The notes beneath the pieces are model-generated. The model was not told where the DNA came from, made no database searches, and saw only the letters and a program-made list of their open reading frames with translations. Positions 25,780 through 38,385 of a DNA stretch of 64,000 nucleotides are shown in pieces. Within the stretch, counting starts at the first letter, position 1; each line of letters starts with the position of its first letter. The translations under genes and the position numbers were made by a program. Source of the DNA: Chloroflexota bacterium. GTDB lineage: Bacteria; Chloroflexota; Dehalococcoidia; Tepidiformales; Tepidiformaceae. Location: NCBI GenBank assembly GCA_016234445.1, contig JACRBT010000004.1, forward strand, positions 186,001-250,000. Direction: 5' to 3'.

Positions 25780-26442
25780 ATGCGAGTCCTCGTAGTGGAA
25801 GACGAAGAAACGATCGCCAGCGCCATCGAGCGCGGGCTGGTGAAAAAAGGCTACGCCGTCGACGTGGCCCTGGACGGCGCCCAGGCGCTGGAGAAGGCAA
25901 GCGTCAACTCGTACGACGTCGTCTGCCTGGACCTCAACCTTCCCCGGGTCGACGGGATCGAAGTCTGCCGGCGGCTGCGGGAAGACCGCTTCGCCGGCGG
26001 GATCATCATGCTCACGGCGCGCAGCTCCATCCGGGAACGGATTGAAGGGCTCGATCACGGCGCCGACGACTACCTGGTGAAGCCCTTCGCGTTCAGCGAA
26101 CTCGAAGCCCGGATCCGGGCGGTGGCACGCCGCGAAGGCGGCCTCCGCGAGCCCGTGCTCAACACCCGCGGCCTGGAGCTGGACCCCAACACGAACCGCG
26201 CCCGCCGGGACGGCAAGGAGATCCACCTCACCCCCAAGGAGTTCGCGCTCCTCTACTACCTGGCGCGCAACGAAGGCCGGGCGGTGCCGCAGGAAGAGCT
26301 CCTCGAACACATCTGGGACGAGCACGCGAACCCCTTCACCCAGACCGTGAAGGTGCACATGAACAACCTGCGCCGCAAGCTGAATGAGGACTTTGGCGAA
26401 CAACTGATCGAAACCATCCGGGGGAAGGGTTACGTCCTCTAG
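25780..26442 (+). CDS. OmpR-family response regulator
   Basis: 220 residues. A full receiver domain with acidic pair VVEDEE, phosphoacceptor D51 (CLDLNLP), T in MLTARSS and K in YLVKPF, then a winged helix (LTPKEFALLYYLARNEGRAV, VKVHMNNLRRKL, IRGKGYVL). SD GGAGGT precedes the ATG. It forms a two-component pair with the histidine kinase that starts 28 nt downstream. Unlike the regulator at 23467 it keeps all phosphorylation residues. Confidence 0.96.
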   Translation: MRVLVVEDEETIASAIERGLVKKGYAVDVALDGAQALEKASVNSYDVVCLDLNLPRVDGIEVCRRLREDRFAGGIIMLTARSSIRERIEGLDHGADDYLVKPFAFSELEARIRAVARREGGLREPVLNTRGLELDPNTNRARRDGKEIHLTPKEFALLYYLARNEGRAVPQEELLEHIWDEHANPFTQTVKVHMNNLRRKLNEDFGEQLIETIRGKGYVL

Positions 26443-26470
26443 GCTTCGCGTCCCGGCATTCGCGCGGACG

Positions 26471-27676
26471 GTGCGATTCAAGCTGTCGGTCTGGTATTCC
26501 AGCCTGCTGCTGGTTTTTGGCATCGCCTTCGTGATCGCGTTGAACGTCGCCGCCCGGGTCGACCACCCGAACAACTACGAGATCAGCGGCGTCCGCTGGG
26601 AGGCGGTGCGGGAGGGACCTGGCCGGGCGATGAACGGCGACCCGTCCGTCACCGTGACCGTGAAATACTTCGAAGACCAGATCTACGCCGATAACATCCA
26701 GCGTCTCCAGACCTGGTCGTTGGTCGCCATCGTCGGGCTGGCCCTGGCTTCCGGGGTTGGGGGCTACCTCTTCTCGGGGATGATGCTGCGGCCCGTCCGC
26801 GACATCACCGAGGCGGCCTCGGAGATCAGCGCCTCCAACCTCAGCCGCCGGATCAACCACCTCGGGCCGGACGACGAATTGAAGGCGCTCGCCGACACCT
26901 TCGACTCGATGATCGGGCGGCTAGAGGTGTCCTTCGAACAACAGCGGCAGTTCGTCCAGGATGCCTCCCACGAGCTCCGCACCCCGCTGGCGGCGATCCG
27001 GACGAACATCGAAGTCACCGAAATGGACGAGGACGCCACCAAAGAGGAGTACCGGGGCCTCGTCGAGATGATCAAAGGCCAAACCGAGCGGCTGGCGAGG
27101 CTCAGCGACGACCTCCTCTTGCTCTCGGTAAACGAGCGTGACGCCCCCGCGCCGGAGCCCGTCGAGGTGTCCCGGCTGGTGCGGGAGGTCTTCCGCGAGC
27201 TCGACTCCGTCGCCGGGCTCAAAGGGGTCGAACTCCTCACCGAAGGGGACCCCGCCCTGGAAGCTCAGGCCGCCCCGGACCTGCTCTACCGCGCGGTCCT
27301 CAACCTGGTCGACAACGCCATCAAGTATTCGGGCGAAGGCGCAACGGTCACGGTGCGATCGAGGCGCGATGGCGCCTCGGCGGTGATCGCGGTGGCGGAC
27401 AATGGGCCAGGGATCGCACCGGGCGACCTCGAGCGCGTGTTCGACCGGTTCTACCGCGTGGACCGCGGCCGCAGCCGCCGCGACGGGGGCACGGGCCTCG
27501 GCCTCGCAATCGTCCGCGAGCTGGTCCAGAGCATGGGCGGGACCGTGGGCGTGGAATCCGCGCCCGGGGTGGGGACAACGTTCACCGTGCGCCTCCCGGC
27601 CGCCGAGGAGCCCGCCGCCGAGGTCCACCGCCAGGCATTCGGGGGCCCGCGCGTCGGAGCGGTCACCCCGTCCTGA
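26471..27676 (+). CDS. Sensor histidine kinase (HAMP-HisKA-HATPase)
   Basis: 401 residues. One membrane helix near the N-terminus (about 7-27), a short outside domain of about 55 residues, a second helix (about 83-105), HAMP (LRPVRDITEAASEIS), HisKA with H167 in DASHELRTPLAAI, and an ATPase domain with DNAIKYS (281-287), ADNGPGIA (309-316) and GGTGLGLAI (339-347). GTG start; no ATG fits before the first membrane helix. The signal is unknown. Partner regulator is immediately upstream. Confidence 0.95.
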   Translation: MRFKLSVWYSSLLLVFGIAFVIALNVAARVDHPNNYEISGVRWEAVREGPGRAMNGDPSVTVTVKYFEDQIYADNIQRLQTWSLVAIVGLALASGVGGYLFSGMMLRPVRDITEAASEISASNLSRRINHLGPDDELKALADTFDSMIGRLEVSFEQQRQFVQDASHELRTPLAAIRTNIEVTEMDEDATKEEYRGLVEMIKGQTERLARLSDDLLLLSVNERDAPAPEPVEVSRLVREVFRELDSVAGLKGVELLTEGDPALEAQAAPDLLYRAVLNLVDNAIKYSGEGATVTVRSRRDGASAVIAVADNGPGIAPGDLERVFDRFYRVDRGRSRRDGGTGLGLAIVRELVQSMGGTVGVESAPGVGTTFTVRLPAAEEPAAEVHRQAFGGPRVGAVTPS

Positions 27677-27685
27677 ACGGCGTCC

Positions 27686-27714
27686 TTGACCCTCTCGCGG
27701 CGCCCCCGTACGTT
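27686..27714 (+). promoter_or_regulatory. Promoter of dxs
   Basis: TTGACC (27686-27691), 17-nt spacer, TACGTT (27709-27714). The leader to the dxs start is about 110 nt. Confidence 0.7.
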
Positions 27715-27830
27715 GACTTTTCAGGGCGATCGCGCAGGTTCGCCACTGCCTTCGCAGCGAGCCGTAAGCTGCCCGACTGCGCCCCCGCGAAGGATGTGCT
27801 TTGCTGGGAAGCGCCTCCAAGGAGTTGCCG

Positions 27831-29762
27831 TTGACTCGCATCCTCGACCGCGTTGACTCCCCCGCCGACCTCCGTTCCCTCTCCCACGGCGAACTCCAGG
27901 AACTTGCGGGGGAAGTCCGCGACTTCCTGGTAGAGACGGTGCATTGCATTGGCGACGGCGGGCACCTCGCGTCGAACCTCGGCGTGGTGGAGCTTTCGAT
28001 CGCCCTCCACCGGCTGTTCGACTCGCCCCACGACAAGATCCTCTGGGACGTGAGTCACCAGATTTATGTCCACAAGATCCTCACGGGCCGCAAAGGGCAG
28101 ATGGACACCATCCGCCAGTACCAGGGCCTTTCGGGATTCGCCGACCGCAACGAGAGCGAGCACGACGCCTTCGGGGCCGGCCACGCAGGCACCGCCATCT
28201 CCGCCGCGGTCGGCATGGCCGTCGCCCGCGACCTCAAAGGCGAGCACAACTACGTCGTCGCGGTGGTGGGCGACGGCGCCATGACCGCCGGGATGTCGCT
28301 CGAAGCGATGAACCACGCCGGCCACCTGCAGGAAGACGTCATCGTCATCCTGAACGACAACGCCATGTCGATTTCGCCGAACGTCGGCGCCATGAGCCGC
28401 AACGTGAACAAGCTGCGGATCGACCCCCTCTACCGGAACGCCAAGCGTGAGATCGGCAGCATGGTGGAGCACCTCCCGCTCGGCCGCCAGATGTGGGAAG
28501 GCGCCAAGCGCGTGAAGGCGAGCATGCGCGACCTGCTCGTCCCTGCCCGGTTCTGGGAACAGTTCGGGTTCGAGTATTACGGCCCGATCGACGGCCACGA
28601 CATCGGCGAACTCGAGGCGGTGCTGGCCGCGATCAAGAAGGTGCGGACGAAGCCGGTGCTGCTCCATATCCTCACGGAGAAGGGCCACGGCATCCCTGAG
28701 GCCGCGGCGGACCCGATCAAGAGCCACAGCGGGACGTACTGGATGAAGAAGCCGGCCGACCCGGCCGCGCCGAGCCCGAAGCCGACGTACAGCCAGGTCT
28801 TCGCCCAGGCGACGCAGGAGCTGATCGAACAGGACCCCCGCGTCGTGGCGGTGACTGCGGCGATGCTGGAAGGCACCGGCCTCGCGCCCGTCCATCGGAA
28901 GCACCCGGACCGGGTCTTCGACGTCGGTATCGCCGAGCAGCACGCGGTGACCTTCGCCGCCGGGATGGCGACGCAGGGCATGCGGCCGATCGCGGCGATC
29001 TACTCGACCTTCCTCCAGCGCGGATTCGACTCCATCGTCCACGACGTCGTCGTGCAGAACCTCCCGGTGGTCTTCGCCATGGACCGCGCCGGCTACGTTG
29101 GCGACGACGGGAAGACGCACCAGGGGTTCATCGACATCAGCTACCTCCGCTGCCTGCCGAACATGGTGATCGCGGCACCCAAAGACGAAACCGAGATGCG
29201 CGACCTGCTCTACACGGGCGTGAATCACGCCGGGCCGTTCGCGCTGCGCTTCCCCCGGGGCACCGGCGCCGGCGCGCCCACGGACCTCCCGATGAAGGCG
29301 CTCCCCATCGGCCAGGCCGAGGTCCTGCGCGAAGGGCGTGACATCACGCTGCTCGCCTTCGGGACGCCCGTCCCAGAATGCCTGCAGGCGGCCCGCATCC
29401 TCGAAGACACGGGGATCGAGGCGACCGTCGTGAACGCGCGGTTCGCGAAGCCGCTGGACGAGGAACTCATCCTTCGGCTCGCCCGGGAGACCGGCGGGAT
29501 CGTGACCGCCGAAGAGAACGTCCGGGCCGGCGGCTTCGGGGAAGGAGTCCTCGCGCTCCTGGCCGAGCACGGGCTGGGCGACCGCCTGCTCGGCATCCTT
29601 GCCATGCCCGACGCCATCGTCGACCACGGCCCCCAGGCGACCTTCCGCCACCTCCACGGGCTCGACGCGGCCGGGATCGCCGGACGCTCGCGGGAAGTGC
29701 TTGGCGAAGCGCCGGCGGCTGCCCCGTCGTTCACGGCGCCGGTCGAACTGGCGCCCGCCTGA
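27831..29762 (+). CDS. dxs: 1-deoxy-D-xylulose-5-phosphate synthase
   Basis: 643 residues with thiamine-diphosphate and transketolase signatures: GDGGHLASNLGVVEL, the TPP motif GDGAMTAGMSLEAMN to LNDNAMSIS, the catalytic Glu in IAEQHAVTFAAG, and FALRFPRG. It joins pyruvate and glyceraldehyde-3-phosphate in the first MEP-pathway step. I chose the TTG at 27831 because AAGGAG lies 6 nt before it and the sequence from there (TRILDRVDSPADLR) matches family N-termini. The next gene, 4 nt downstream, is a prenyl diphosphate synthase. Confidence 0.97.
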   Translation: MTRILDRVDSPADLRSLSHGELQELAGEVRDFLVETVHCIGDGGHLASNLGVVELSIALHRLFDSPHDKILWDVSHQIYVHKILTGRKGQMDTIRQYQGLSGFADRNESEHDAFGAGHAGTAISAAVGMAVARDLKGEHNYVVAVVGDGAMTAGMSLEAMNHAGHLQEDVIVILNDNAMSISPNVGAMSRNVNKLRIDPLYRNAKREIGSMVEHLPLGRQMWEGAKRVKASMRDLLVPARFWEQFGFEYYGPIDGHDIGELEAVLAAIKKVRTKPVLLHILTEKGHGIPEAAADPIKSHSGTYWMKKPADPAAPSPKPTYSQVFAQATQELIEQDPRVVAVTAAMLEGTGLAPVHRKHPDRVFDVGIAEQHAVTFAAGMATQGMRPIAAIYSTFLQRGFDSIVHDVVVQNLPVVFAMDRAGYVGDDGKTHQGFIDISYLRCLPNMVIAAPKDETEMRDLLYTGVNHAGPFALRFPRGTGAGAPTDLPMKALPIGQAEVLREGRDITLLAFGTPVPECLQAARILEDTGIEATVVNARFAKPLDEELILRLARETGGIVTAEENVRAGGFGEGVLALLAEHGLGDRLLGILAMPDAIVDHGPQATFRHLHGLDAAGIAGRSREVLGEAPAAAPSFTAPVELAPA

Positions 29763-29766
29763 GCTG

Positions 29767-30768
29767 ATGGCGTCGCCGCCCGCATCACTGCTTCGCCACC
29801 GGGCTGAACTCGAAGCGGCGCTGAAGGCCGCGGTCGGCACGGACCCCGGCGGCCTGGCTGCCTCCGCTCGCTACGCCATGGGGTGGGAGGACCGCGACGG
29901 CCGGCCCACCGCCGCCGGGGGCAAGCGCATCCGGCCCTCGCTCTGCCTGATGGCTGCGGAGGCGGTGGGGGGCACGGCCATGGATGCGCTGCCCGGGGCG
30001 GTGGCAGTGGAACTGATCCACAACTTCTCGCTGGTGCACGACGACATCCAGGACCGCGACCGTGAACGCCATGGCCGCCCGACGCTCTGGTCGTTCATCG
30101 GAGAAGGCCAGGCGATCAACGTCGGCGACTTCCTCTACACCCTTGCGATCACCGCCCTCGCGGGGTCGGCAGCGCCGGCGCAACAGCGCCTGGCTGCTCT
30201 GGCCGTCCTGAACCGCGCGATAGCTTCGATGATCGGCGGGCAGTGGGACGACCTGAGCTTCGAAGACCGTGGCGAGGTGACCCCGGACGACTACCTGGCG
30301 ATGGTCGCGGGGAAGACGGCGGCGATGCTGGCGGCCCCACTGGAGATCGGGGCCATCCTTGCCGGCGCCCCGGACGAGGTCTCGACGCCCCTTGGCCGCT
30401 GGGGTCTCCAGGTGGGCCTCGCCTTCCAGGTGCAGGACGACGTCCTTGGGATCTGGGGTGACAGCGCCCTCACCGGCAAGTCCAACACCAGCGACATCGC
30501 CCGCCGCAAGAAGACGCTGCCGATCATCCACGGGCTGGCCCACCCGGCGGCCGGGGGCGCCATCCGCGAGGCATATGCGGGCGCTACGCCAGACGTGGCG
30601 GCCGTAGTCGGGGCACTCGAAGCGGCGGGTTCCGATGCGTACTGTCGAGAGCGCGCGGCGGAGTTCGTCGCCGCGGCCGCAGTCGAACTGGAGCGAGTGG
30701 CGCTGCCCGCATCGATGAAGGACGAACTGCGCGCGGTTGGCGAATACCTGATTTCCCGGGAGGCTTGA
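29767..30768 (+). CDS. Polyprenyl (geranylgeranyl-type) diphosphate synthase
   Basis: 333 residues. First aspartate-rich motif in LVHDDIQDRD (DDxxD), KRIRPSL near the N-terminus for IPP binding, and second motif QVQDDVLGIWGD, where the final Asp is Gly as in several IdsA-like bacterial enzymes. It elongates DMAPP with IPP; the chain length is not decidable by eye, C15-C20 likely. It starts 4 nt after dxs and shares its promoter, linking precursor supply to chain elongation. Confidence 0.92.
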   Translation: MASPPASLLRHRAELEAALKAAVGTDPGGLAASARYAMGWEDRDGRPTAAGGKRIRPSLCLMAAEAVGGTAMDALPGAVAVELIHNFSLVHDDIQDRDRERHGRPTLWSFIGEGQAINVGDFLYTLAITALAGSAAPAQQRLAALAVLNRAIASMIGGQWDDLSFEDRGEVTPDDYLAMVAGKTAAMLAAPLEIGAILAGAPDEVSTPLGRWGLQVGLAFQVQDDVLGIWGDSALTGKSNTSDIARRKKTLPIIHGLAHPAAGGAIREAYAGATPDVAAVVGALEAAGSDAYCRERAAEFVAAAAVELERVALPASMKDELRAVGEYLISREA

Positions 30769-30802
30769 GGGGGTCCGGCCCGAACCGCTTCGCCGCGGAG
30801 TA

Positions 30803-32243
<1,441 letters not shown>

Positions 32244-32251
<8 letters not shown>

Positions 32252-35200
32252 GGGCCGCTCCCACCGGGTTGGCGGGCGATGCCTGCGGCGATGCGGTGGC
32301 GGCACGGCGGCGCTCCTCCAGGACACGACGGTATTCGATGGGCATGACCTTCACGAAGCGGGCAGCGGCGGCCGGCCAATCCTGCAGGAGACCGCCGGCG
32401 ACCGTGCTTCCCGTGTACTGGCGATGGCGCTCCATGAGGCCGTGGACCAGTTCGAGGTCTTCCTCTTCCGTGAGCGGTTCCAGGCTGACCATCTCGAGGT
32501 TGCAGCGCGCGGGGAAGCTGCCGTCGGCGTCGTAGACGTAGGCGATGCCGCCACTCATGCCGGCCCCGAAGTTGCGCCCGGTCGGCCCGATGATGACCGC
32601 GCGGCCGCCGGTCATGTATTCGCAGCAGTGGTCGCCGGTGCCTTCGACGACAGCGACCGCGCCGCTATTACGGACACAGAAGCGTTCGCCGGCGACTCCC
32701 CGGATGAAGGCGGAGCCGCTGGTGGCGCCGTAGAGGGCGACATTGCCGATGACGATGTTCTCTTCGGGGATGAAGGTGGCCGTCTTGGGCGGATAGACGA
32801 CGAGGCGCCCTCCGGAGAGGCCCTTGCCGAAGTAGTCGTTCGAGTCACCTTCGAGTTCGAGCGTGATCCCTGAGGGGACGAAGGCGCCGAAACTCTGGCC
32901 GGCGGAGCCGCTGAACTTGATGTGGATCGTGTCGTCCGGGAGGCCGTTGAAGCCGTACTTGCGGGTGAGTTCGCTGCCGATGATGGTGCCGACGGTCCGG
33001 TTGGTGTTGCGGATCGGCAGATCCAGGGCGACCTTTTCGCCCCGTTCGAGGGCGGGAGCCACGAGTGGCAGGATCTCCTGGTCCAGGGCGTGGGCGAGGC
33101 CGTGGTCCTGGGCGGTGACGCAGCGGGTTGCGACTTCCGGCCCGACCTCGGGGCGATAGAGGATCGCCGAGAAGTCGAGGCCCTGGGCCTTCCAGTGGTT
33201 GACGGCGCGGCGCATGTCGAGGAGGTCGCTGCGGCCGATCATCTCGTCGAGGCTGCGGAAGCCGAGCTGGGCCAGCAGTTCGCGCACTTCCTCCGCAACG
33301 AAGCGGAAGAAGTTGACGACATGTTCGGCCCGGCCGGTGAACTTCTCCCGGAGCTGCGGGTTCTGGGTGGCGACGCCGACCGGGCACGTGTCGAGGTGGC
33401 AGACGCGCATCATGACGCAGCCCATGACCACGAGCGGGGCGGTGGCGAAGCCGTACTCCTCTGCGCCGAGCAGGGCCGCGATGATCACGTCGCGGCCGGT
33501 CTTCATCTGGCCGTCGGTCTGGACGATGACGCGGTCGCGAAGCTTGTTGATGACGAGCGTCTGCTGGGTCTCGGCGAGGCCGAGCTCCCACGGCCCACCG
33601 GCGTGCTTCAGGGAGGTGAGGGGGCTGGCGCCGGTGCCGCCGTCGTGTCCGCTGATGAGGATCACGTCGGACTTGGCTTTGGCGACCCCGGCCGCGACGG
33701 TGCCGACGCCCATCTCGGCCACGAGCTTCACGCTGATCCGGGCGAGGGGGTTGGCATTCTTCAGGTCATGGATGAGCTGGGCGAGGTCCTCGATGGAGTA
33801 GATGTCGTGGTGGGGCGGCGGGCTGATGAGGCCGACGCCGGGGATGGCGTGCCGCACTTCGGCGATCCACGGGTACACCTTGGTCCCCGGGAGCTGACCA
33901 CCCTCGCCGGGCTTGGCGCCCTGGGCCATCTTGATCTGGATCTCGTCGGAGTTGACCAGGTATTCGCTGGTGACACCGAAACGGCCGGATGCGACCTGCT
34001 TGATCGAGCTGCGGCGGCTGTCGCCGTTGGCGTCAGGGACGTAGCGGCGGCGGTCTTCGCCGCCCTCGCCGGTGTTGCTGCGGCCGCCGATGCGGTTCAT
34101 AGCGATCGCGAGGGTCTCGTGGGCTTCGGCGCTGATAGAACCGAACGACATCGCTCCGGTGGCGAAACGCCGGAAGATGTTCTCAGCCGGTTCGACTTCC
34201 TCGATCGGGACCGGTGGGCGGTCCGGCTTGAGTTCGAAAAGGCCGCGAAGCGTGGCCATGTTCTCGCTCTGGTCGTTCACCATGCGGGAGTAATCCCGGA
34301 AGATCTCGTACTGGCCGGTGCGGGTGGCGTGCTGGAGACGGAAGACCGTGTCGGGGTTGAAGAGGTGGTACTCGCCGTCGCGGCGCCACTGGTACTGCCC
34401 GCCCCATTCGAGTTCGTGGAGGCCGCCTTCGCGCGAAGGGAAGGCGCGGTGGTGGTGGGCGAGCGCTTCCATCGCCACCTCTTCGATGCCGATGCCCCCG
34501 ATGCGCGAGACCGTCTTCGTGAAGTAGGTGTCGACGAGCGGCTCGGAGAGGCCGATGGCTTCGAAGATCTGGGCGCCGCGGTAGCTGTGGACCGTCGAGA
34601 TGCCCATCTTCGACATGACCTTGACGACGCCCTTCTTGATCGCCTTGAGGTAGTGCTTGGCTGCTTCCTCGGACGAAATGCCGCTGTCGATGTAGCCCTC
34701 TTCGCGCATCTGTTCGAGGGTGTCGAGGGCGAGGTAGGGGTTGATAGCGCCCGCCCCATAGCCGATGAGAAGGGCGAAGTGGTGGACTTCACGGGCGTCG
34801 CCCGTTTCGACGACGAGGCCCACCTGGGTGCGCTTCTTCTCGCGGACGAGGTGGTTGTGGAGCCCGGCGACCGCCAGCAGTGTGGGGATGGCTGCGTTGT
34901 CGGCGTCGACGCCGCGGTCGGAGAGGATGAGGACCTTGGCGCCGTGGCCGATGGCGGCGTCGGCCTGTTCGCAGAGCGCGGCCATCGCGGGGGCGAGCCC
35001 GGCGGGGCCGGCCTTTGCAGGGAAGTGCATCGGCAGGACGGTGGCGCGGAGGGCATGGTCGCGCAGCGTCTTTATCTTCGCGAGGTCCTCGTTCGAGAGG
35101 ATGGGGGTCTCCAGCGCGATCAGGTGGCAGCTCTCCGGCTCGGGGTCGAGGAGGTTGCCTTCGGGGCCGATCACCGTCTTCACGGAGGTCACGATCTCTT

Positions 35201-36809
35201 CGCGGATCGCGTCCAGCGGCGGGTTCGTGACCTGGGCGAAGAGTTGCTGGAAGTAGTTGTAGAGCGGCTGGGGCCGGTTCGAAAGGACCGCGAGCGGCGT
35301 GTCCGTACCCATCGACCCGATGGCCTCTTCGCTGTTCCTGGCCATGGGGCCGAGGATGTACTTCAGGTCTTCGAGGGAGTAGCCGAACGCCATCTGCTGC
35401 TTGAGGAGGGTGTCGCCTTCCATCCGGGCCGGCGGTTCGGCGGGCGCCACCTGGTCCAGCGGGAGCAGGTCGCGTTTCAGCCACTCGGCATAGGGCTTCT
35501 CGGTGGCGAGGCGGTTCTTCAGCTCGGCGTCGTCGATGATCCGGCCCTCTTCGAGGCTGACCAGGAACATCTTGCCCGGCTGCAGGCGGCCCTTGTGGAG
35601 CACGCGCTCGGGCTCGATCGGGAGGACGCCGACTTCCGAGGCCATGACGACGATGTCGTCCTTCGTCACGTAGAAACGGGAGGGGCGGAGGCCGTTGCGG
35701 TCGAGGACGGCGCCGATCGACTTGCCGTCGGTGAAGGCCACGGAGGCAGGGCCGTCCCATGGCTCCATGAGGCAGCCGTGGTATTCGTAGAACGCCTTCT
35801 TCTCGGGGCTCATGGATTCGTGGCCGCTCCACGCCTCGGGGATGAGCATCATCATCGCGTGGGGGAGCGAACGGCCGGTGAGCACCAGCATTTCGAGGGC
35901 GTTGTCGAGGCAGGCGGTGTCGCTGCCGTGCTCGTCGATGATGGGGAGGATCTTGTGGATGTCAGGGATGAGCGGCGTTTCGAAGAGCGACTCGCGGGCC
36001 GTCATCCAGTTGACGTTGCCGCGAAGCGTGTTGATTTCGCCGTTGTGGGAAACGTAGCGGTAGGGGTGGGCGAGTTCCCAGCTCGGGAAGGTGTTGGTGC
36101 TGAACCGCGAATGGAACATCGCGAGGGCGCCGATCATCCGCTGGTCGGAGAGGTCGGGGAAGTAGCCGCGCACCTGGCGGGCCGTGAGCATGCCCTTGTA
36201 GACGAGCGTGCGGCAGGAAAGGCTGGCGAAGTAGAAGTACTCGTGGTCCTTGATGCCCCAGCGGCTGACGGCCTTTTCGAAGCGCTTGCGGATGACGTAG
36301 AGGCGGCGTTCGAACGCATCGTCGTCGGCAACGTCGGCGCCGCGGCCGACGAACGCCTGGAACATGGCCGGTTCGCTGGCGAGGGCGGTCGCGCCCACGG
36401 CGGCGTTGTTGGTGGGGACTTCGCGCCAGCCGAGAAGGTGCTGGCCTTCTTCTTCGACGATCGCGCTGAAGAGGGCCTGCCCCTGGGCGCGGGCGCGGGC
36501 GTCGTGGGGGCAGAAGAGCGTCCCGGCGGCGTAGTGGCCGTCCTCCGGGAGGCGAATCCCCAGGGCGGCGCATTCGCGGCGGAAGAACTCGTGCGGGAGT
36601 TGGATGAGGATGCCGGCGCCGTCGCCGGTGTTGACCTCGGAGCCACTGGCGCCGCGGTGGTGGAGATTCTCGAGGGCGGTGAGGCCGTCGTCGATGATCT
36701 GGTGGGAACGGTTGCCCTTGAGATGGACGACGAAGCCCACTCCGCAGCTGTCGTGTTCGTGCTGCGGGGTATAGAGACCCTGTGCGGCAGGTAGACCCGG
36801 ACGAGCCAT
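32244..36809 (-). CDS. gltB: Glutamate synthase large subunit
   Basis: 1521 residues, full length. A 21-residue propeptide precedes the catalytic Cys of the Ntn glutaminase ([11 protein letters not shown]). The central domain, the FMN-binding synthase barrel ([19 protein letters not shown]) with the 3Fe-4S cysteines in [20 protein letters not shown], and the C-terminal beta-helix with GGxxVxxG repeats follow. It makes two glutamates from glutamine and 2-oxoglutarate. I chose the ATG at 36809, with GGGGA upstream; an in-frame ATG at 36821 is an alternative. Confidence 0.98.
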
Positions 36810-36936
36810 CGCAGTCCCCATCGGTGTCCCGGGAGCCGCTGAGCGGGGAATGTGCGGAGCCACTGCGCGTCCGGCCGGGACCGGGCCGCTTTGTGAAAAC
36901 ATTCCCAAACTCAAGGGCGCGGGTTGGTGAAAGCTC

Positions 36937-36945
36937 AGTATAGCA
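36937..36945 (-). promoter_or_regulatory. Extended -10 box of gltBD
   Basis: Minus-strand TGC-TATACT, about 128 nt before the gltB start, giving a leader of about 120 nt. No TTGACA-like box at 17 bp. Confidence 0.5.
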
Positions 36946-37049
36946 GTCACGTCAAGAACCTCGTCGAGTCCCCCGGGCCGCCGCCCGGCAGATCCGATGG
37001 CAGCGATTCCCGCGCCCTATTCCCTGCGCGCCGCTATTCCCCCGGCGCC

Positions 37050-37055
37050 TATACT
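37050..37055 (+). promoter_or_regulatory. -10 box of the aminotransferase gene
   Basis: TATACT 30 nt before the ATG at 37086; the short leader contains a GGAG ribosome site at 37075-37078. Confidence 0.45.
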
Positions 37056-37085
37056 GGAAGGCATCGCAATTCCCGGAGCCGTGCC

Positions 37086-38321
37086 ATGACCGAACAGCCA
37101 TATTGGGACGCCGACCACCTGGAAGAGGTCGTCAGCCAGCGCGCGAAGATCCTCGGCCCGTCCGTCTGGGCAGCGGCGACGCCGGACCCGCGCCCGGTCA
37201 TCTCCTTCGCCGGCGGGCTCCCCGACATCCCGTCGCTGCCCGGCGAGATCCTCCTCAAGGCGGCCCGCACGGTGGTCGACCGCGAACAGAAAGAGGCGCT
37301 CGAATACAACGGCACCTTCGGCCCCCGGCCCCTCCGCGAAGCCCTCGCCGAGCGGTCCTCGCGGCTCGAGGGCATCCCCGTGAGCGTCGACCAGGTCATG
37401 ATTGTCTCCGGGTCGGCCCACGGGATCGGGTTGATGTGCGAGACCCTCCTGGACCCCGGCGACGTCGTCCTCGTCGAAAGCCCCAACTTCCCCGGCAGCA
37501 TGCGGACGATCCGCTCGTTCGGGGCACGGCAGGTGGCGGTTCCGATGGACGAACTGGGCCTGCGCGTCGACCTCCTCGAAGAGGAACTGAAGAAGCTGGC
37601 GGACGCAGGGCAGCGCGCCAAGTTCATCTACTGCATCCCCACCCACCAGAACCCGGCCGGGATCACCCTCCAGGTTTCGCGGCGAGAGAAGATGGTGGAG
37701 CTGGCGCGCCAGTACAAGACCTTCATCCTCGAAGACGACGCCTACGGGGAACTCTGGTTCGACCAGCCGCCCCCGCCGTCGCTCTTCGCCCTCAGCGGCG
37801 GCGACCACGCGGTCAAGGTTTCGAGCTTTTCGAAGATCCTCGCGACCGGCCTCCGGATGGGCTGGACGATGGGCCCGGCCTCGCTCACGAGCCGGATGTC
37901 GGCGGTGCGCTTCGACATGGGGTCGAGCGCCTTCCTCGGGCGGGTGATCGCCGAGACGATCCGCAACGGCGACCTCGACCGCCACATCGGCAATCTCCGG
38001 GGGATCTACCGCCGCAAGCTCGAACGCGTGGAAGACGGCCTTCGCCGCTACTGCGCCCCCTACTGCACCTACAGCCGGCCCGAGGGCGGGTTCTTCCTCT
38101 GGCTGCTCCTTCGCCCGGGGATGAGCTCGCGCGACGTCGCGGCGGCGGCGAACGAAAAGGGCGTGCTCGTCGGCCAGGGACCCCAGTTCTTCGCCGACGG
38201 CAAGGCGACCCAACATATCCGGGTGGCCTTCAGCTACGTGCCGATGGAAGAGATCGAAGAGGGCATGCACCGCCTCGGCGAAGCGATGGCGGAAGTGGCG
38301 GCGAAGAGCGGCGCGAAGTAG
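37086..38321 (+). CDS. PLP-dependent aminotransferase (class I/II, 2-aminoadipate/LysN-like)
   Basis: 411 residues. [12 protein letters not shown] near the start, [37 protein letters not shown], and the PLP-lysine K250 in [15 protein letters not shown]. These features match the LysN/MocR-type fold without the MocR DNA-binding domain. Substrates could be 2-aminoadipate, branched-chain or aromatic amino acids. Proximity to gltBD (glutamate supply) and ilvD suggests amino-acid synthesis, but this is inference. SD GGAG 7 nt before the ATG. Confidence 0.9.
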   Translation: MTEQPYWDADHLEEVVSQRAKILGPSVWAAATPDPRPVISFAGGLPDIPSLPGEILLKAARTVVDREQKEALEYNGTFGPRPLREALAERSSRLEGIPVSVDQVMIVSGSAHGIGLMCETLLDPGDVVLVESPNFPGSMRTIRSFGARQVAVPMDELGLRVDLLEEELKKLADAGQRAKFIYCIPTHQNPAGITLQVSRREKMVELARQYKTFILEDDAYGELWFDQPPPPSLFALSGGDHAVKVSSFSKILATGLRMGWTMGPASLTSRMSAVRFDMGSSAFLGRVIAETIRNGDLDRHIGNLRGIYRRKLERVEDGLRRYCAPYCTYSRPEGGFFLWLLLRPGMSSRDVAAAANEKGVLVGQGPQFFADGKATQHIRVAFSYVPMEEIEEGMHRLGEAMAEVAAKSGAK

Positions 38322-38351
38322 GGCCGGTTCGTCCGCGGGCGGGACAGGCGG

Positions 38352-38357
38352 TAAGCT
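38352..38357 (+). promoter_or_regulatory. Putative -10 box of ilvD
   Basis: TAAGCT 28 nt before the ilvD ATG; the leader carries GGAG 7 nt before the start. Confidence 0.35.
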
Positions 38358-38385
38358 TCGGGGACAGCCTTTCCCGGAGACTCAC

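Noticed and set aside
27663-29840. Long - strand open frame opposite dxs
   Set aside because: Dxs is full length with intact TPP motifs; the antisense frame has no recognisable domain.
32922-36794. A very long open frame on the + strand antisense to gltB
   Set aside because: GltB on the other strand is complete with all motifs; the antisense frame shows only the Val/Ala/Gly/Arg/Asp bias expected opposite GC-rich codons.
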